Source: Parabacteroides sp.
GTDB lineage: Bacteria; Bacteroidota; Bacteroidia; Bacteroidales; Tannerellaceae
Length of the DNA stretch: 64,000 nt
Reading direction: 5' to 3'
Assembly (NCBI GenBank): GCA_019417325.1
Contig: DXVO01000024.1
Coordinates: 132,757-196,756, forward strand
The position numbers and the translations under genes were made by a program. The notes under the pieces were generated by a model that was not told the origin of the DNA, did no database searches, and worked only from the letters and a program-made list of their open reading frames with translations. Position 1 is the first letter of the stretch, and every line of letters begins with the position of its first letter. Positions 27,484-36,157 of this stretch are shown one piece after another.

Positions 27484-27516
27484 GGAACGTTCGGGATATC
27501 ACATCCCAAACGTTCC
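27484..27516. terminator. Strong hairpin between hipA remnant and capsule phosphatase gene
   Basis: GGAACGTTCGGGAT pairs with ATCCCAAACGTTCC around a five-base loop, with one mismatch. It lies between the convergent hipA remnant and cpsB/capC-like gene and could act as a bidirectional terminator, although T-tracts are short on both sides. Confidence 0.6.
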
Positions 27517-27572
27517 AGACCAATTTTATGTATTATGTAATACTAAAGGGTAAGGTTTCGGTTATATTTTTA

Positions 27573-28298
27573 CTACCACAAAATTTCATTGTTTTCCAAC
27601 AGCCCCCTCACCAGCTTCTGTTCCGAGGATGTAAGCAGCAAATGTTCCATACCACGCATGTGCTTCTTCAGGTTATGGAAATCCGTTCCTGCATAATCAT
27701 ACATCCCCTTTTTCAGGAGCTTATGCGATACCTCATAGGCATACCTGCCGTAATAGCCACCCAGCGATAACAGGTTCAACTGGAACTTGCAACCGGCTTC
27801 TTTCCACTTGCCATACCCTCCGCCTTCCATATAGACATAACGCTCAGGATGGGCGATGACAGGCGTATATCCGGCAAGTACCACTTCGTAAAGAAGCTGC
27901 CGCATATCCGGAGGCGCCGACAGGTAGGATGTCTCAACCAACACATGGCTGCCACCCATCAATAACAAACCGGATTCCAAATGACTGCGGAAACAGCCAT
28001 CAAGCATATATTCGGCAGCAAGCCTTACCTCTATTCCTGAAGGAACAAGGGCGCAAAACGATTCAAACTGTCGCTGTAAGCGGCATGCGGTATTATCCGG
28101 CATCTCCTCCATCACATGAGGAGTGAAGACAAAACGGGTGATACCGCTTTCATTCAATGCCTTTAACGAGGCAACCGCTTCGGCTTCCGTACGGACACCA
28201 TCGTCCACGCCGGGTAAAAGGTGGCAGTGAATATCCGTCTTATTTGCCAATAAGTCTGTGTCGAGGATATTTCGCTTTCGTGAAAACAAGGAGAACAT
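27573..28298 (-). CDS. cpsB: PHP-type protein tyrosine phosphatase, CpsB/CapC family
   Basis: This 241-residue protein has the metal-binding motif DIHCHLLPGVDDG near residue 22 and further metal ligands in FTPHV, AHPERY and GTDFHN. This is the PHP phosphatase family that dephosphorylates capsule tyrosine kinases. It is the last gene of the wza-wzc-cpsB export set on the minus strand, 151 bp after wzc. The predicted substrate is the tyrosine-rich tail of the adjacent Wzc. The hairpin at 28344-28423 lies between the two genes. Confidence 0.9.
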   Translation of the reverse strand: MFSLFSRKRNILDTDLLANKTDIHCHLLPGVDDGVRTEAEAVASLKALNESGITRFVFTPHVMEEMPDNTACRLQRQFESFCALVPSGIEVRLAAEYMLDGCFRSHLESGLLLMGGSHVLVETSYLSAPPDMRQLLYEVVLAGYTPVIAHPERYVYMEGGGYGKWKEAGCKFQLNLLSLGGYYGRYAYEVSHKLLKKGMYDYAGTDFHNLKKHMRGMEHLLLTSSEQKLVRGLLENNEILW

Positions 28299-28343
28299 AA
28301 AATATTTTTTTGGATGAATATATCAAAAGTCTATATTAGGAAC

Positions 28344-28423
28344 GCAGACTACGCAGACAGAGCGCAGATTTACGCAGACCATATTTTTTCAACAAAGAAT
28401 CTGCGTAAATCTGCGTAGTCTGC
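28344..28423. repeat. Nested inverted repeats of ACGCAGA-like units between wzc and cpsB
   Basis: GCAGACTACGCAGA (28344-28357) mirrors TCTGCGTAGTCTGC (28410-28423), and CGCAGATTTACGCAGA (28363-28378) mirrors TCTGCGTAAATCTGCG (28400-28415). The arms are made of a short iterated ACGCAGA/TCTGCGT word. The whole can form a long stem in the transcript between wzc and cpsB. A comparable element with a different word lies on the other side of wzc. Confidence 0.8.
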
Positions 28424-28449
28424 GTCATCAGCGTTCAGTAATAGCTTTT

Positions 28450-30882
28450 TTACACATTGTTCTTATCATGCTCATTGCCATACCCGTATCCGTAACCATA
28501 CCCATAGCCGTATCCATACCCGTACCCACTACGTTTGTAGCGGACACCATTCAGGATAAGACAAAGGTTGCGGAATTTCTCCTGACGATACAGACGTTCC
28601 AGCTCAGGCAACTGCCGACGGTCGAACAGACCCGCACGGATAATATAGATAGTGAGTTCCGCCACACGGTTTACAATCGCCGCATCCGCCACCACACCAC
28701 CGGGGACATTATCCAGGATAACATAATCATACCGCTCTTTCAGCTCCGCCACCAGTTTATCCAGACGGTCGCTAAGCAATAACTCGGCAGGGTTCGGGGG
28801 AACAGGGCCCGCATGGATAATGTCGAGGTTCTCATGCAGTTCGTTTTTACGGATGATATCCTCTATTTTTTCAACTTTACCGGACAGATAGTTGGTCATT
28901 CCCGCGTTCGCGCTGTGAACGCGGGAGCTAAGGGTACCCTTACGAATATCGAGGTCGACAAGGACGACCTTCTTCTTGGCAAGTGCAAAGCTCATGGCAA
29001 GGTTCATCGAAACGAAGGTTTTACCCGAACCGGCATTGAGCGAAGTAAACATCACCACCTTCATATCTTTCGCCTTCACACGCATAAAATCCATATTGGT
29101 TCGGACTATGCGGAAAGCCTCGGACACCGAATCGCGACCGCCCTCACGCACCACGATTCCATCGTGCTCTTCCTCCTTCTTATCTTTCCTGTTTGTCCAA
29201 TCCTTCCAGCCAAACAGTTTCTTCTTCCGCTCCCTCTCCGGTATCTCACCGAGGAACGGAATCGTAACCTTCTCTTCCACATCACGGCGCACACGTACCG
29301 CCGTATCTATCGTATTCATCAACCATAGCACACCCGCCGGAAGCATACAACCCAATATAAATGCGGCAAGCATCACCATCAGGGATTTAGGCGCCACTGG
29401 CTCCTTGCTACCTGTTGCCGGGTCGATAATACGGGCATTGCTTTCGGTGATGGCCTGCGACAAGGCATTCTCTTCCCGTTTATTCAACAGGTAGAGGTAC
29501 AGTTCCTCCTTTATCTTCTGCTGCCGTTCGATGGTCAGCACCTGTTTCTGTTGTCCCGGTACGGCTGCAATACGCTTGGCGGTCTGCGCCTCACGCGCCT
29601 TCACATTCCTGTCCTGGATATCAAGGCTGACAATCAGGTTGTCCACCGAGCGGATAATCGTCTGCCGGAGCGCCACAAGCGACTGGTTCAAATCCATCAC
29701 CACCGGATTGCGGTTGCTGCTGCCTGCCACCAGACGGTCGCGCTTCAACAACATCGTATTGTACTCCGTTATCTGGGATTCCACATTCGTATCGGAGATG
29801 CCGGTATTGGCAGGTATCAACTCCCCTTCTTTTGTAGGGTCGGTCAGGTAACTGCGGATATAGCGCGCCAAAGTCAATTGGTTCTCCAATCCCAATCCCT
29901 CCTTGCTATAATCGCTGCTTTCCTTCAGGTACATGCCGGTTTCCGAGACGATGTCCGTCAACCGGTTTTCGCGTTTGAAGGCTTCGATATCCGAGTCCAC
30001 ACTGCCTAATTCCTTTTCGATAATTATCAGGCGGTCGTTGATAAACTCCGAGGTGTTTACCGTGATGCGGTTCTTGTCATTCACCGCATCCTCATTATAG
30101 ACGGCTATCAGCGTATTGATTAAATCCTCCGCACGGGAAACGGACACATCCTGTAAGCTCAGGTTGATTATCGTTGCCGTCTTGCTGGCGAGCGCTACCT
30201 GCAACTGCTTGCTGAAATGCTGTACCACCTCATCACGGTCGGACTTCTTTACGGCTATGCTTTCACCGAAATATTCTCCGGTATAGTACAGGGTTGGCGT
30301 CACCACCACCCTGCCGAACGGCGTCTGTACCGTATCCCCCAACATAGCGGGGATACCGTCTGACACATCCACCGAGTCCGCCTCAAAAGAAGACAAATTC
30401 ACCTTATGCTCATCCAGGGGAGTCACCTTAAGGGAAAACTTCTGGTTCGGTTCCGCATCCGGGAAGGATAGGCAAACGGGGCTTTGCGTATACAACTCGA
30501 CCGTCCTCAATCCCTGTTTCACCGTATAACCGATATCCAGTTTCAAACGCTTCACTACGGTCTGCATCAATTGCCTGGACTGGAAAACCAACACCTCATT
30601 GTCCACGCTGCTCTTCATGCTGAACATGCCGAGGTCGGAGAAAGCAGATGCCTCGCTCATTGCCCCGGCCCCTTTATTATCGTCCTTTATCAGTACCGTC
30701 GCCGTACGCACATACTGCTTAGGCGCCCACTGGATATAAATAAATGCCACCAGCAGGCATGCCGCCACCGACAAGGCAAACCAATGCCAGTTCGCACGGA
30801 CAATACGCACCATATCACCCAGGTTCAAACCCTCTTCTTCCTCCTGCTGCTGTATATTCTGAAATTCCTGATTTACTTCCAT
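28450..30882 (-). CDS. wzc: Wzc-like polysaccharide co-polymerase with tyrosine kinase domain
   Basis: This 810-residue inner-membrane protein has a Wzz domain with a membrane segment near residue 35 (WFALSVAACLLVAFIYI), a long periplasmic coiled-coil region, a second membrane segment near residue 515 (LMVMLAAFILGCMLPAGVLW), and a cytoplasmic BY-kinase. The kinase shows Walker A (LNAGSGKTFVSMNLA), Walker A' (VVLVDLDIRKGTL) and Walker B (YVILDNVPGG). The C-terminus has eight Gly-Tyr pairs in a row, the autophosphorylation cluster. The pairs use mixed synonymous codons (GGG, GGA, GGC, GGT; TAC, TAT). It controls chain length and export together with Wza and CpsB. Confidence 0.95.
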   Translation of the reverse strand: MEVNQEFQNIQQQEEEEGLNLGDMVRIVRANWHWFALSVAACLLVAFIYIQWAPKQYVRTATVLIKDDNKGAGAMSEASAFSDLGMFSMKSSVDNEVLVFQSRQLMQTVVKRLKLDIGYTVKQGLRTVELYTQSPVCLSFPDAEPNQKFSLKVTPLDEHKVNLSSFEADSVDVSDGIPAMLGDTVQTPFGRVVVTPTLYYTGEYFGESIAVKKSDRDEVVQHFSKQLQVALASKTATIINLSLQDVSVSRAEDLINTLIAVYNEDAVNDKNRITVNTSEFINDRLIIIEKELGSVDSDIEAFKRENRLTDIVSETGMYLKESSDYSKEGLGLENQLTLARYIRSYLTDPTKEGELIPANTGISDTNVESQITEYNTMLLKRDRLVAGSSNRNPVVMDLNQSLVALRQTIIRSVDNLIVSLDIQDRNVKAREAQTAKRIAAVPGQQKQVLTIERQQKIKEELYLYLLNKREENALSQAITESNARIIDPATGSKEPVAPKSLMVMLAAFILGCMLPAGVLWLMNTIDTAVRVRRDVEEKVTIPFLGEIPERERKKKLFGWKDWTNRKDKKEEEHDGIVVREGGRDSVSEAFRIVRTNMDFMRVKAKDMKVVMFTSLNAGSGKTFVSMNLAMSFALAKKKVVLVDLDIRKGTLSSRVHSANAGMTNYLSGKVEKIEDIIRKNELHENLDIIHAGPVPPNPAELLLSDRLDKLVAELKERYDYVILDNVPGGVVADAAIVNRVAELTIYIIRAGLFDRRQLPELERLYRQEKFRNLCLILNGVRYKRSGYGYGYGYGYGYGYGYGNEHDKNNV

Positions 30883-30960
30883 TCGCTTTTTCTTTTCTAA
30901 GTTTGTTTTTATTTGCTGACGCGAAGTTGTTATTAGACACGGATATCAGACGCTAAGTTT

Positions 30961-31065
30961 TTGACGCGGATGACGCGGAAAACGCGGATTTAAGAAAATA
31001 AGATTCTTTATCCACACATTTTTTATCCTGTATTTAATCCGCGTTTTCCGCGTCATCCGCGTCAA
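30961..31065. repeat. 30-bp perfect inverted repeat of GACGCGGAT units between wza and wzc
   Basis: 30961-30990 is the exact reverse complement of 31036-31065. The arms are built from iterated words (GACGCGGAT, GACGCGGAA, AACGCGGAT). The 45-bp loop is AT-rich. The element lies between the wza stop and the wzc start on the minus strand, and would form a very stable hairpin in the transcript that may partly terminate or separate wza and wzc expression. Confidence 0.88.
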
Positions 31066-31078
31066 TAATTATTCGCGT

Positions 31079-31870
31079 CTATTTCGTGACTGTGACTACC
31101 AGAGAGATTACCGATGCCAGTACCGATACCGCCGACAGCCATGTGCCCACCGAGTTGTTCTGGTTGATTTCGCTCTGCCCCACACGCGCCTTGTTGGGTT
31201 CGACGTACACGATGTCGTTTTGTTGCAGGTAATAGTCCGGCGAGAGAAAGAGGTCGGACGAGCGGAGGTCGTGGAAACGGATGGTACGTACGCCGTCCTT
31301 CTCGCGGATTACCGCTACACGGTCGCGTTTGCCGTATATGCTAAGGTCGCCTGCCATGCTGAGCGCCTCGAGCAGCGTGATACGGTCGCCCGTGATATTG
31401 AAACTCCCCGGACGCACTACTTCACCCATGACTGAGATTTTGAAGTTCAGGAACTGCACCGTCACTATCGGGTCTTTTATCAAATCCTCGTCTACCAGCC
31501 GTTTGCGGATCAGGTCCGTCAGTTGCAAACGGGTCAACCCATCCACATGGATACGTCCGAGCACAGGGAAGTCGATATTACCGTTCGCATCTACCAGATA
31601 CCCCAAGATACGTTGCTGACCGTAAGGCGTCCCATCCGTCCCCGCCTGATACGTTACCATCGGCATATTAAACGGCATCGCCAACTCCGGGTCTTTACAG
31701 TTCACCATGATGGCAAGTTGGTCGTCCGTATGGATTACCGCTTCGTACTTCTGAGCGATTTCCTGCGCACTCTGAGGCGCCACGTCCTGAAAGTACAATA
31801 CTTTTCTGGGCGATGAGCAGGCGGTAAAGACCACCGCCGCACACGCCAGCGTCAATTTTAAATACTTCAT
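31079..31870 (-). CDS. wza: Wza-like polysaccharide export lipoprotein
   Basis: This 263-residue protein has a lipoprotein signal (KLTLACAAVVFTAC, lipobox Cys at residue 18) and the polysaccharide export domain: KYEAVIHTDDQLAIMV and IDFPVLGRIHVDGLTRLQLTDLIR. An SLBB-like segment follows, GEVVRPGSFNITGDRITLLEAL. The C-terminal LSAVSVLASVISLVVTVTK is a hydrophobic helix, as in Bacteroidetes homologues. It forms the outer-membrane export channel for the capsule and is first in the wza-wzc-cpsB set. Confidence 0.92.
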   Translation of the reverse strand: MKYLKLTLACAAVVFTACSSPRKVLYFQDVAPQSAQEIAQKYEAVIHTDDQLAIMVNCKDPELAMPFNMPMVTYQAGTDGTPYGQQRILGYLVDANGNIDFPVLGRIHVDGLTRLQLTDLIRKRLVDEDLIKDPIVTVQFLNFKISVMGEVVRPGSFNITGDRITLLEALSMAGDLSIYGKRDRVAVIREKDGVRTIRFHDLRSSDLFLSPDYYLQQNDIVYVEPNKARVGQSEINQNNSVGTWLSAVSVLASVISLVVTVTK

Positions 31871-31903
31871 TGTTTTTATTTTTGATTGATTTGTTTCAAT
31901 ATA

Positions 31904-32143
31904 TCAAGGCGCTTCCAGCACCTCTACGATACAAGACACCTGCCGGGGGTTCAATATCCGTTGGGAAGGTGTCCAGCCCGTTGCAGCCAACAGGGCAGGC
32001 AACTCGGGATTCGTCAGTATCCACCGTTTCAACCGCCGGGAAGCAACCTCAGGCGTCACATCAGGGCTGTACATCATCCCCAGCCGCCGGAAAGAGAGGC
32101 AGCGGCTTTTCCATTTCTGTTCTCCGTCAAACCAACGGTTCAT
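31904..32143 (-). CDS. Small DUF4248-like protein
   Basis: The preferred start is the ATG at 32143, in an ATGA overlap with the primase stop and preceded by GGAGGTGGG, giving 79 residues. It contains SFRRLGMMYSPDVTPEVASR, then RLKRWILTNPEL and NPRQVSCIVEVLEAP, the pattern I associate with DUF4248, a small Bacteroidales family that occurs beside DnaB/primase, HU-like and lysozyme-like genes. Function is unknown. It ends the minus-strand replication cassette, 33 bp before wza. Confidence 0.7.
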   Translation of the reverse strand: MNRWFDGEQKWKSRCLSFRRLGMMYSPDVTPEVASRRLKRWILTNPELPALLAATGWTPSQRILNPRQVSCIVEVLEAP

Positions 32144-33360
32144 ACCCACCTCCAATCCATTGTTGCCGGACGACGAGCATCACGGGACAAGCCGGCAAGC
32201 CCGGACAAACAAATGTGCATCGTCTCCAACAAACACTTCCGCTTGGCCGGCTCGGTAGCCACAGCAAGCAAGCGGATGCCCTTGCGTAACCTTTGCAGCA
32301 AAACCTGTTCTTCCGAAGGCGCCATTTCCTCCACCGCTTTCCGGATAAAAGAAGCAAACGCCTCCTTTCCCAAACGGCGGAACAGCGAATCCGGGTCTTC
32401 TCCTTCCGGCAAATGCATACAAAACACCTCCAGGCCGGCTTCCAACAGCATAGCGGAGACCTTCTCCGCAGCCTTCCTGCCTGCCCTATCGCCATCCAGC
32501 AGCAGATAGACGGACGAGGTATATTTCCGAAGCAGGGCTATATGTCCCGGACAAAGCGCCGTACCGCAAAGTGCCACCGTATGGATAAAACCTGCCGCAT
32601 GCATCGCCAGCACATCCTTATAGCCCTCCACCACAAAGACGCAACCTTCACGGCGGATAGCCTCCTTCGCCCGGTAAAGGCCGTAGAGCAATTCGCTTTT
32701 ATGAAACAGGTCGCTCGACGCCGAATTGATATACTTGGGTATATCCGGATTCCCGTCCGACAAACGCCGGGCGGCAAAGCCTACCAGCCTCCCCTCTTCA
32801 TCGCGTATCGGGAATACCAGGCGGTTCCGCATGGCTTTCATCGACCCTTCCATATGGCAGGACGAATGCCCGACTTCAAAATCCAACCACGCAGGGGTGA
32901 GTTCCGAATTTCCCGAACCGCAAGGTTGCAGGGAAGACAAAAAAGTGGACAAATCAGCCGGCAGTTGACAAGTGACAGCCGGCAGTTGCTTCGCGTCGGT
33001 ATTTACCAAGGAAGGGTTATTCTTGTCCGAACAAGCGTTTTTATTTCTCTCGTTATTATCTTCTTTAACTGCCAATTGCCCACTATCCACTGCCAATCGG
33101 TTTGTCAACCGTTTTAGCGTTTCGCTAAAACTCAGGCCTTCTATCTTCTGCACAAAACCGAACACATCCCCCTTTTCGCCGCAGGCATAGCAGATAAAAG
33201 TACCTTTCTCCGGATTGACCGAGAGTGAAGGATGGCGGTCGCCGTGGAAAGGACAAAGGCCTGTCAGCAAGCGTCCGGTACGTGTCAGTTTTACGTAGCG
33301 TCCGATTACCTCCCCGATAGGCAGGGAGGCTTTCAGCTTTTTTATCTCTTGTTTTGTCAT
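32140..33360 (-). CDS. DnaG-type primase, short form
   Basis: This 406-residue protein has a CHC2 zinc-binding domain (LCPFHGDRHPSLSV, then FICYACGEKGD) at residues about 35-65 and a Toprim domain with FVVEGYKDVLAMHAAGF and LLLDGDRAGRKAA. It is shorter than chromosomal DnaG and lacks an obvious helicase-binding C-terminal domain, typical of phage or element primases. A low-complexity linker (about residues 88-150) is encoded by a repeat also found between genes at 37297. It overlaps dnaB-like and DUF4248 genes by 4 bp each. The chromosome surely has its own DnaG elsewhere. Confidence 0.88.
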   Translation of the reverse strand: MTKQEIKKLKASLPIGEVIGRYVKLTRTGRLLTGLCPFHGDRHPSLSVNPEKGTFICYACGEKGDVFGFVQKIEGLSFSETLKRLTNRLAVDSGQLAVKEDNNERNKNACSDKNNPSLVNTDAKQLPAVTCQLPADLSTFLSSLQPCGSGNSELTPAWLDFEVGHSSCHMEGSMKAMRNRLVFPIRDEEGRLVGFAARRLSDGNPDIPKYINSASSDLFHKSELLYGLYRAKEAIRREGCVFVVEGYKDVLAMHAAGFIHTVALCGTALCPGHIALLRKYTSSVYLLLDGDRAGRKAAEKVSAMLLEAGLEVFCMHLPEGEDPDSLFRRLGKEAFASFIRKAVEEMAPSEEQVLLQRLRKGIRLLAVATEPAKRKCLLETMHICLSGLAGLSRDARRPATMDWRWV

Positions 33361-34742
33361 AAGTCCAAATAAGTTTGTGTACCGGGTTGTATGTAGTCCG
33401 TAATGCGGGTAAACGACGAATTGTAACGGAACCGGGCAATACCCACCGCCCCGTTGCGGTTTTTCGATATATAGAGCCTGCCGACACCAACCAGGCTACA
33501 CCCCGTCTTTTCGTCCTTGGTGATGCCATACCGTTCGGGACGGTAAACAAACACCACGCAATCCGCCACCTGTTCGATAGTACCCGAATCACGCAGGTCG
33601 CTCATCACCGGAAGGCAATGCTTGTCCGAACGAGTCTCGCAGGCACGGTTCATCTGCGAAACGACCAATACGGGGCAATTGACATCCAGCGCCAGTTGTT
33701 TGAGCGCACGGATATTGCGTGCCACTACCTGTTCCAGCGTTTCCCCTCTCTGGCGGTCGCCACCCAAAAGGTGCAGGTAGTCCACCACTACCAGGTCGCA
33801 TTTACCCAACCGGCGTTGCAGCATCGCCTTCGCACGGATTTGTTCCACCGTAGCGCCGGCCGTATAATCGAGATAGAAAGGCAAATCCTTCAACCGCGCC
33901 GCAGCCTCTTCCAGCAAGGTTATATCACGGGAAGAAGGTTTGTCGATACGCAGGTTCTCCGGATTCACACTCGTCATTCCCGCCAAAATACGGTTCAGCA
34001 TTTGCAGGCTCGACATCTCGAGGCTGAAGAAACAAACCGACTTGCCTGCATACGCCGCATTCAATGCCATTTGCAGGGAGACAGCCGTTTTCCCGTCGCT
34101 CGGACGTCCGGCTATCACGGTCAGTTCCGTATTGTGAAGTCCTCCGGTCACATAATCGAACTCTGCAAGCCCGCTTTTCACCTGTTCCGTTCCATTATCT
34201 CCTTTGAGGCGGCAGTTATGCCATTCCACTGCTTCGAGCGCCAGTTCGCCCACCGTGCGTACCGGCAACCCGTCTGCCGTGTCCTGCCTGAACTGCATCA
34301 ATAAGCGGTCCGCCTCTTCCGCCAATTCCTCCGGCGGCGACGACACTTTACCTGCTTTAAATGCCAATGCAGTGAACATCAGTGCGAGGCAACGCAACTT
34401 GTACTGCCTGCGCACCTCTTCCACATAGACCGGGACATTCCCGTCGTGCCTCACATTCAGCATGTAAGGCAGCAGGAACGACAGGCCGCCCAACTGCTTG
34501 CACAGTTCTTCGTCCGACTGCCGCATCCCGGCTTCCACCGAAACCATATCCGGCTGTATGCCTTTTCCGTAAAGCCCCATTATCACATCAAACACAAATC
34601 CCAACGATGCATTGGCAAACATCTCCCGGCGAAGTTTGCCTTCTGCATATCCCGGCGCTTCCACCGACACCATCATACAACAAACCAATGCTTTTTCCAC
34701 GTCTTCCCCGGATATCCCGCGGGCTATTTCTTCCTCGTTCAT
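33357..34742 (-). CDS. DnaB-type replicative helicase
   Basis: This 461-residue protein has the DnaB N-terminal domain (EDVEKALVCCMMVS) and the RecA-like ATPase: Walker A VIAGRPSDGKTAVSLQ near residue 210, Walker B LVVVDYLHLL, then VSQMNRACETR and SDLRDSGTIEQVADCVVFVYRPE. Length matches DnaB. It lies between a winged-helix gene and a primase, all with ATGA overlaps, so it forms a compact replication operon like those in phages and integrative elements. It is next to the capsule locus and not to other chromosomal replication genes. Confidence 0.92.
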   Translation of the reverse strand: MNEEEIARGISGEDVEKALVCCMMVSVEAPGYAEGKLRREMFANASLGFVFDVIMGLYGKGIQPDMVSVEAGMRQSDEELCKQLGGLSFLLPYMLNVRHDGNVPVYVEEVRRQYKLRCLALMFTALAFKAGKVSSPPEELAEEADRLLMQFRQDTADGLPVRTVGELALEAVEWHNCRLKGDNGTEQVKSGLAEFDYVTGGLHNTELTVIAGRPSDGKTAVSLQMALNAAYAGKSVCFFSLEMSSLQMLNRILAGMTSVNPENLRIDKPSSRDITLLEEAAARLKDLPFYLDYTAGATVEQIRAKAMLQRRLGKCDLVVVDYLHLLGGDRQRGETLEQVVARNIRALKQLALDVNCPVLVVSQMNRACETRSDKHCLPVMSDLRDSGTIEQVADCVVFVYRPERYGITKDEKTGCSLVGVGRLYISKNRNGAVGIARFRYNSSFTRITDYIQPGTQTYLDL

Positions 34743-35248
34743 GCCTCGCCCCTTTCCGCCTCACCGGCATTCAGGTCGAACTGCATACTGCGTCCGCCCA
34801 TGTTACGCTCCGCCTCTTCAAAACTGCTGAAATCTAAAGGTTTTCCTCCTTTACCCAAACTTTCCGCAGAACGAACCGCCATCATGCCATGATATCCGCA
34901 GACACGAATGCGGCAACCGTCCTCCAACGGACTGATTTCAATAAGCCCCTCTTCCTTCAGCCACTTTAACCCGCGGCGGACAGAGGCCATACTCATTCCG
35001 ACGCCCTCGGACAAGGCTTTGCAGGTTCCCATGTATTCGCCCCGTTTGCAGATATAGGAGCGCTTTTGCAACACCACACGCCCTTCGGCAAAATAGACCT
35101 CCGAAAGCAGCATCAAATACACCAGGCCTACGGTCTTTTCCTGGCCTTTCCCATGAAACACCATGGCAAGCACCTTGCGGGGAATGCGGACAAAGGATTG
35201 TCCCAGAAATCCCGACACCCTGTCTTCTTGAACAGATTTTTCCATCAT
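34739..35248 (-). CDS. Winged-helix DNA-binding protein of the replication cassette
   Basis: This 169-residue protein has an N-terminal segment (FVRIPRKVLAMVFHGKGQEKTVGLVYLML) and a winged-helix part (CKALSEGVGMSMASVRRGLKWLKEEGLIEIS) near residues 75-108, as in replication-initiator or helicase-loader proteins of phages. It opens the winged-helix-DnaB-primase-DUF4248 operon. The start may be either of two adjacent ATGs (35248, 35245). The exact role (initiator, loader or regulator) is inferred from position only. Confidence 0.75.
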   Translation of the reverse strand: MMEKSVQEDRVSGFLGQSFVRIPRKVLAMVFHGKGQEKTVGLVYLMLLSEVYFAEGRVVLQKRSYICKRGEYMGTCKALSEGVGMSMASVRRGLKWLKEEGLIEISPLEDGCRIRVCGYHGMMAVRSAESLGKGGKPLDFSSFEEAERNMGGRSMQFDLNAGEAERGEA

Positions 35249-35565
35249 AATTTCTTTTTTTTAATGAGCAGGGGGTATGGCACAATGTTGACTACTCAAA
35301 ACCTACAGAATAACAACCACTTACGACATGCTCTGAAAACAGGATGACTACCCTGGATGAGCACTCCTCTTTAATATAGAAGGAAGATTTCTTTTATAAC
35401 TATTTATAAATCGTGATTTTCATGCTTTTTTTAAGAATACAAATCGCATCTACCCCATACTGCAAAGATGGGGCCTGTTTGTCTCTAAAAAAAAACTGTT
35501 TTATGGACATTTCCACAAGAATAAAAAAGAAAAAAAGAAGCCACATAACACTATTATTCAATCAA
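35249..35565. other. Gene-free region upstream of the replication operon
   Basis: This AT-rich 317-bp stretch has only short, non-coding-looking frames. It should contain the minus-strand promoter of the winged-helix-DnaB operon, but no full TAnnTTTG match was found. I see no other structure in it. Confidence 0.5.
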
Positions 35566-36100
35566 TTACAAACTATTATTCCGGATTTTAAACTTCTTTT
35601 TCTCCGCTTTCATCTGTTCGAACAGATATTCATACTCCGGATTTTGTTCTTTTAACTTGTTTAAAACCGTACTTCCGGCATTTCCCATATTGAATATGAT
35701 TTCCAGATAACCGGCAAGCAAAGGAAACGGACAGTCCCCCATCATCCCGGAACGCTCCATGGCGCCCATATAATGGAGAAACAAATCGGGCAACGGCATC
35801 CATATCCTTTCTATTCCCAGACCGCCGGTATCATACCCGCAACAAGCCTGTATCTGCCGCCTATACGCCTCAAAAAAGCGTTTGCCCAAGCGGTTCCACG
35901 TTTCATATTGATTGACCGACGGGCTACCGAACAGCAGCACGAAGGACAAGAGCAAACCGTTTCTTTCATCCCTGCCGTCTATATATTCCTTTAGCAAGCG
36001 AAACGACAAATGGCTTCCCGCTATTTTTCTTACTTTTTTTTAAAATCTCCACAAATTGCCCTATATCTTCAGACAAATAATTGTTGTTATTTTTTTTCAT
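35566..36100 (-). pseudogene. Unrecognised gene split by a frameshift at an A8 tract
   Basis: A 44-codon frame starts at the ATG at 36100 (MKKNNNNYLSEDIGQFVEIL) and ends early at 35966. A second frame, open to a stop at 35566, encodes over 145 residues (KEYIDGRDERNGLLLSFVLL onward) but has no ATG at its start. The two frames cross at a run of eight A on the coding strand (36034-36041). One added base there would join them into one protein of about 190 residues. It may be a real frameshift, phase variation, programmed slippage or a sequencing error. I recognise no family. It lies just upstream of the replication operon on the same strand. Confidence 0.6.
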
Positions 36101-36157
36101 GATAATTCTGTTTTTTGTTGTGGTTATATGGCGTTCTTTCTTCTTTTTCCTGTTTTC

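Noticed and set aside
27484..27516. An inverted repeat with AACGTTCG, like the capsule invertible-promoter core
   Set aside because: The arms are separated by only about five bases, so it forms a hairpin and cannot bound an invertible segment. Terminator is the simpler reading.
28344..28423. A CRISPR-like or tandem-repeat gene segment
   Set aside because: The words pair as nested inverted repeats in a short spacer between two genes and have no spacers or frame.
35413..35655. An 80-codon plus-strand frame in the gene-free region
   Set aside because: It is AT-driven, overlaps the 3' end of the minus-strand gene, and has no motif.
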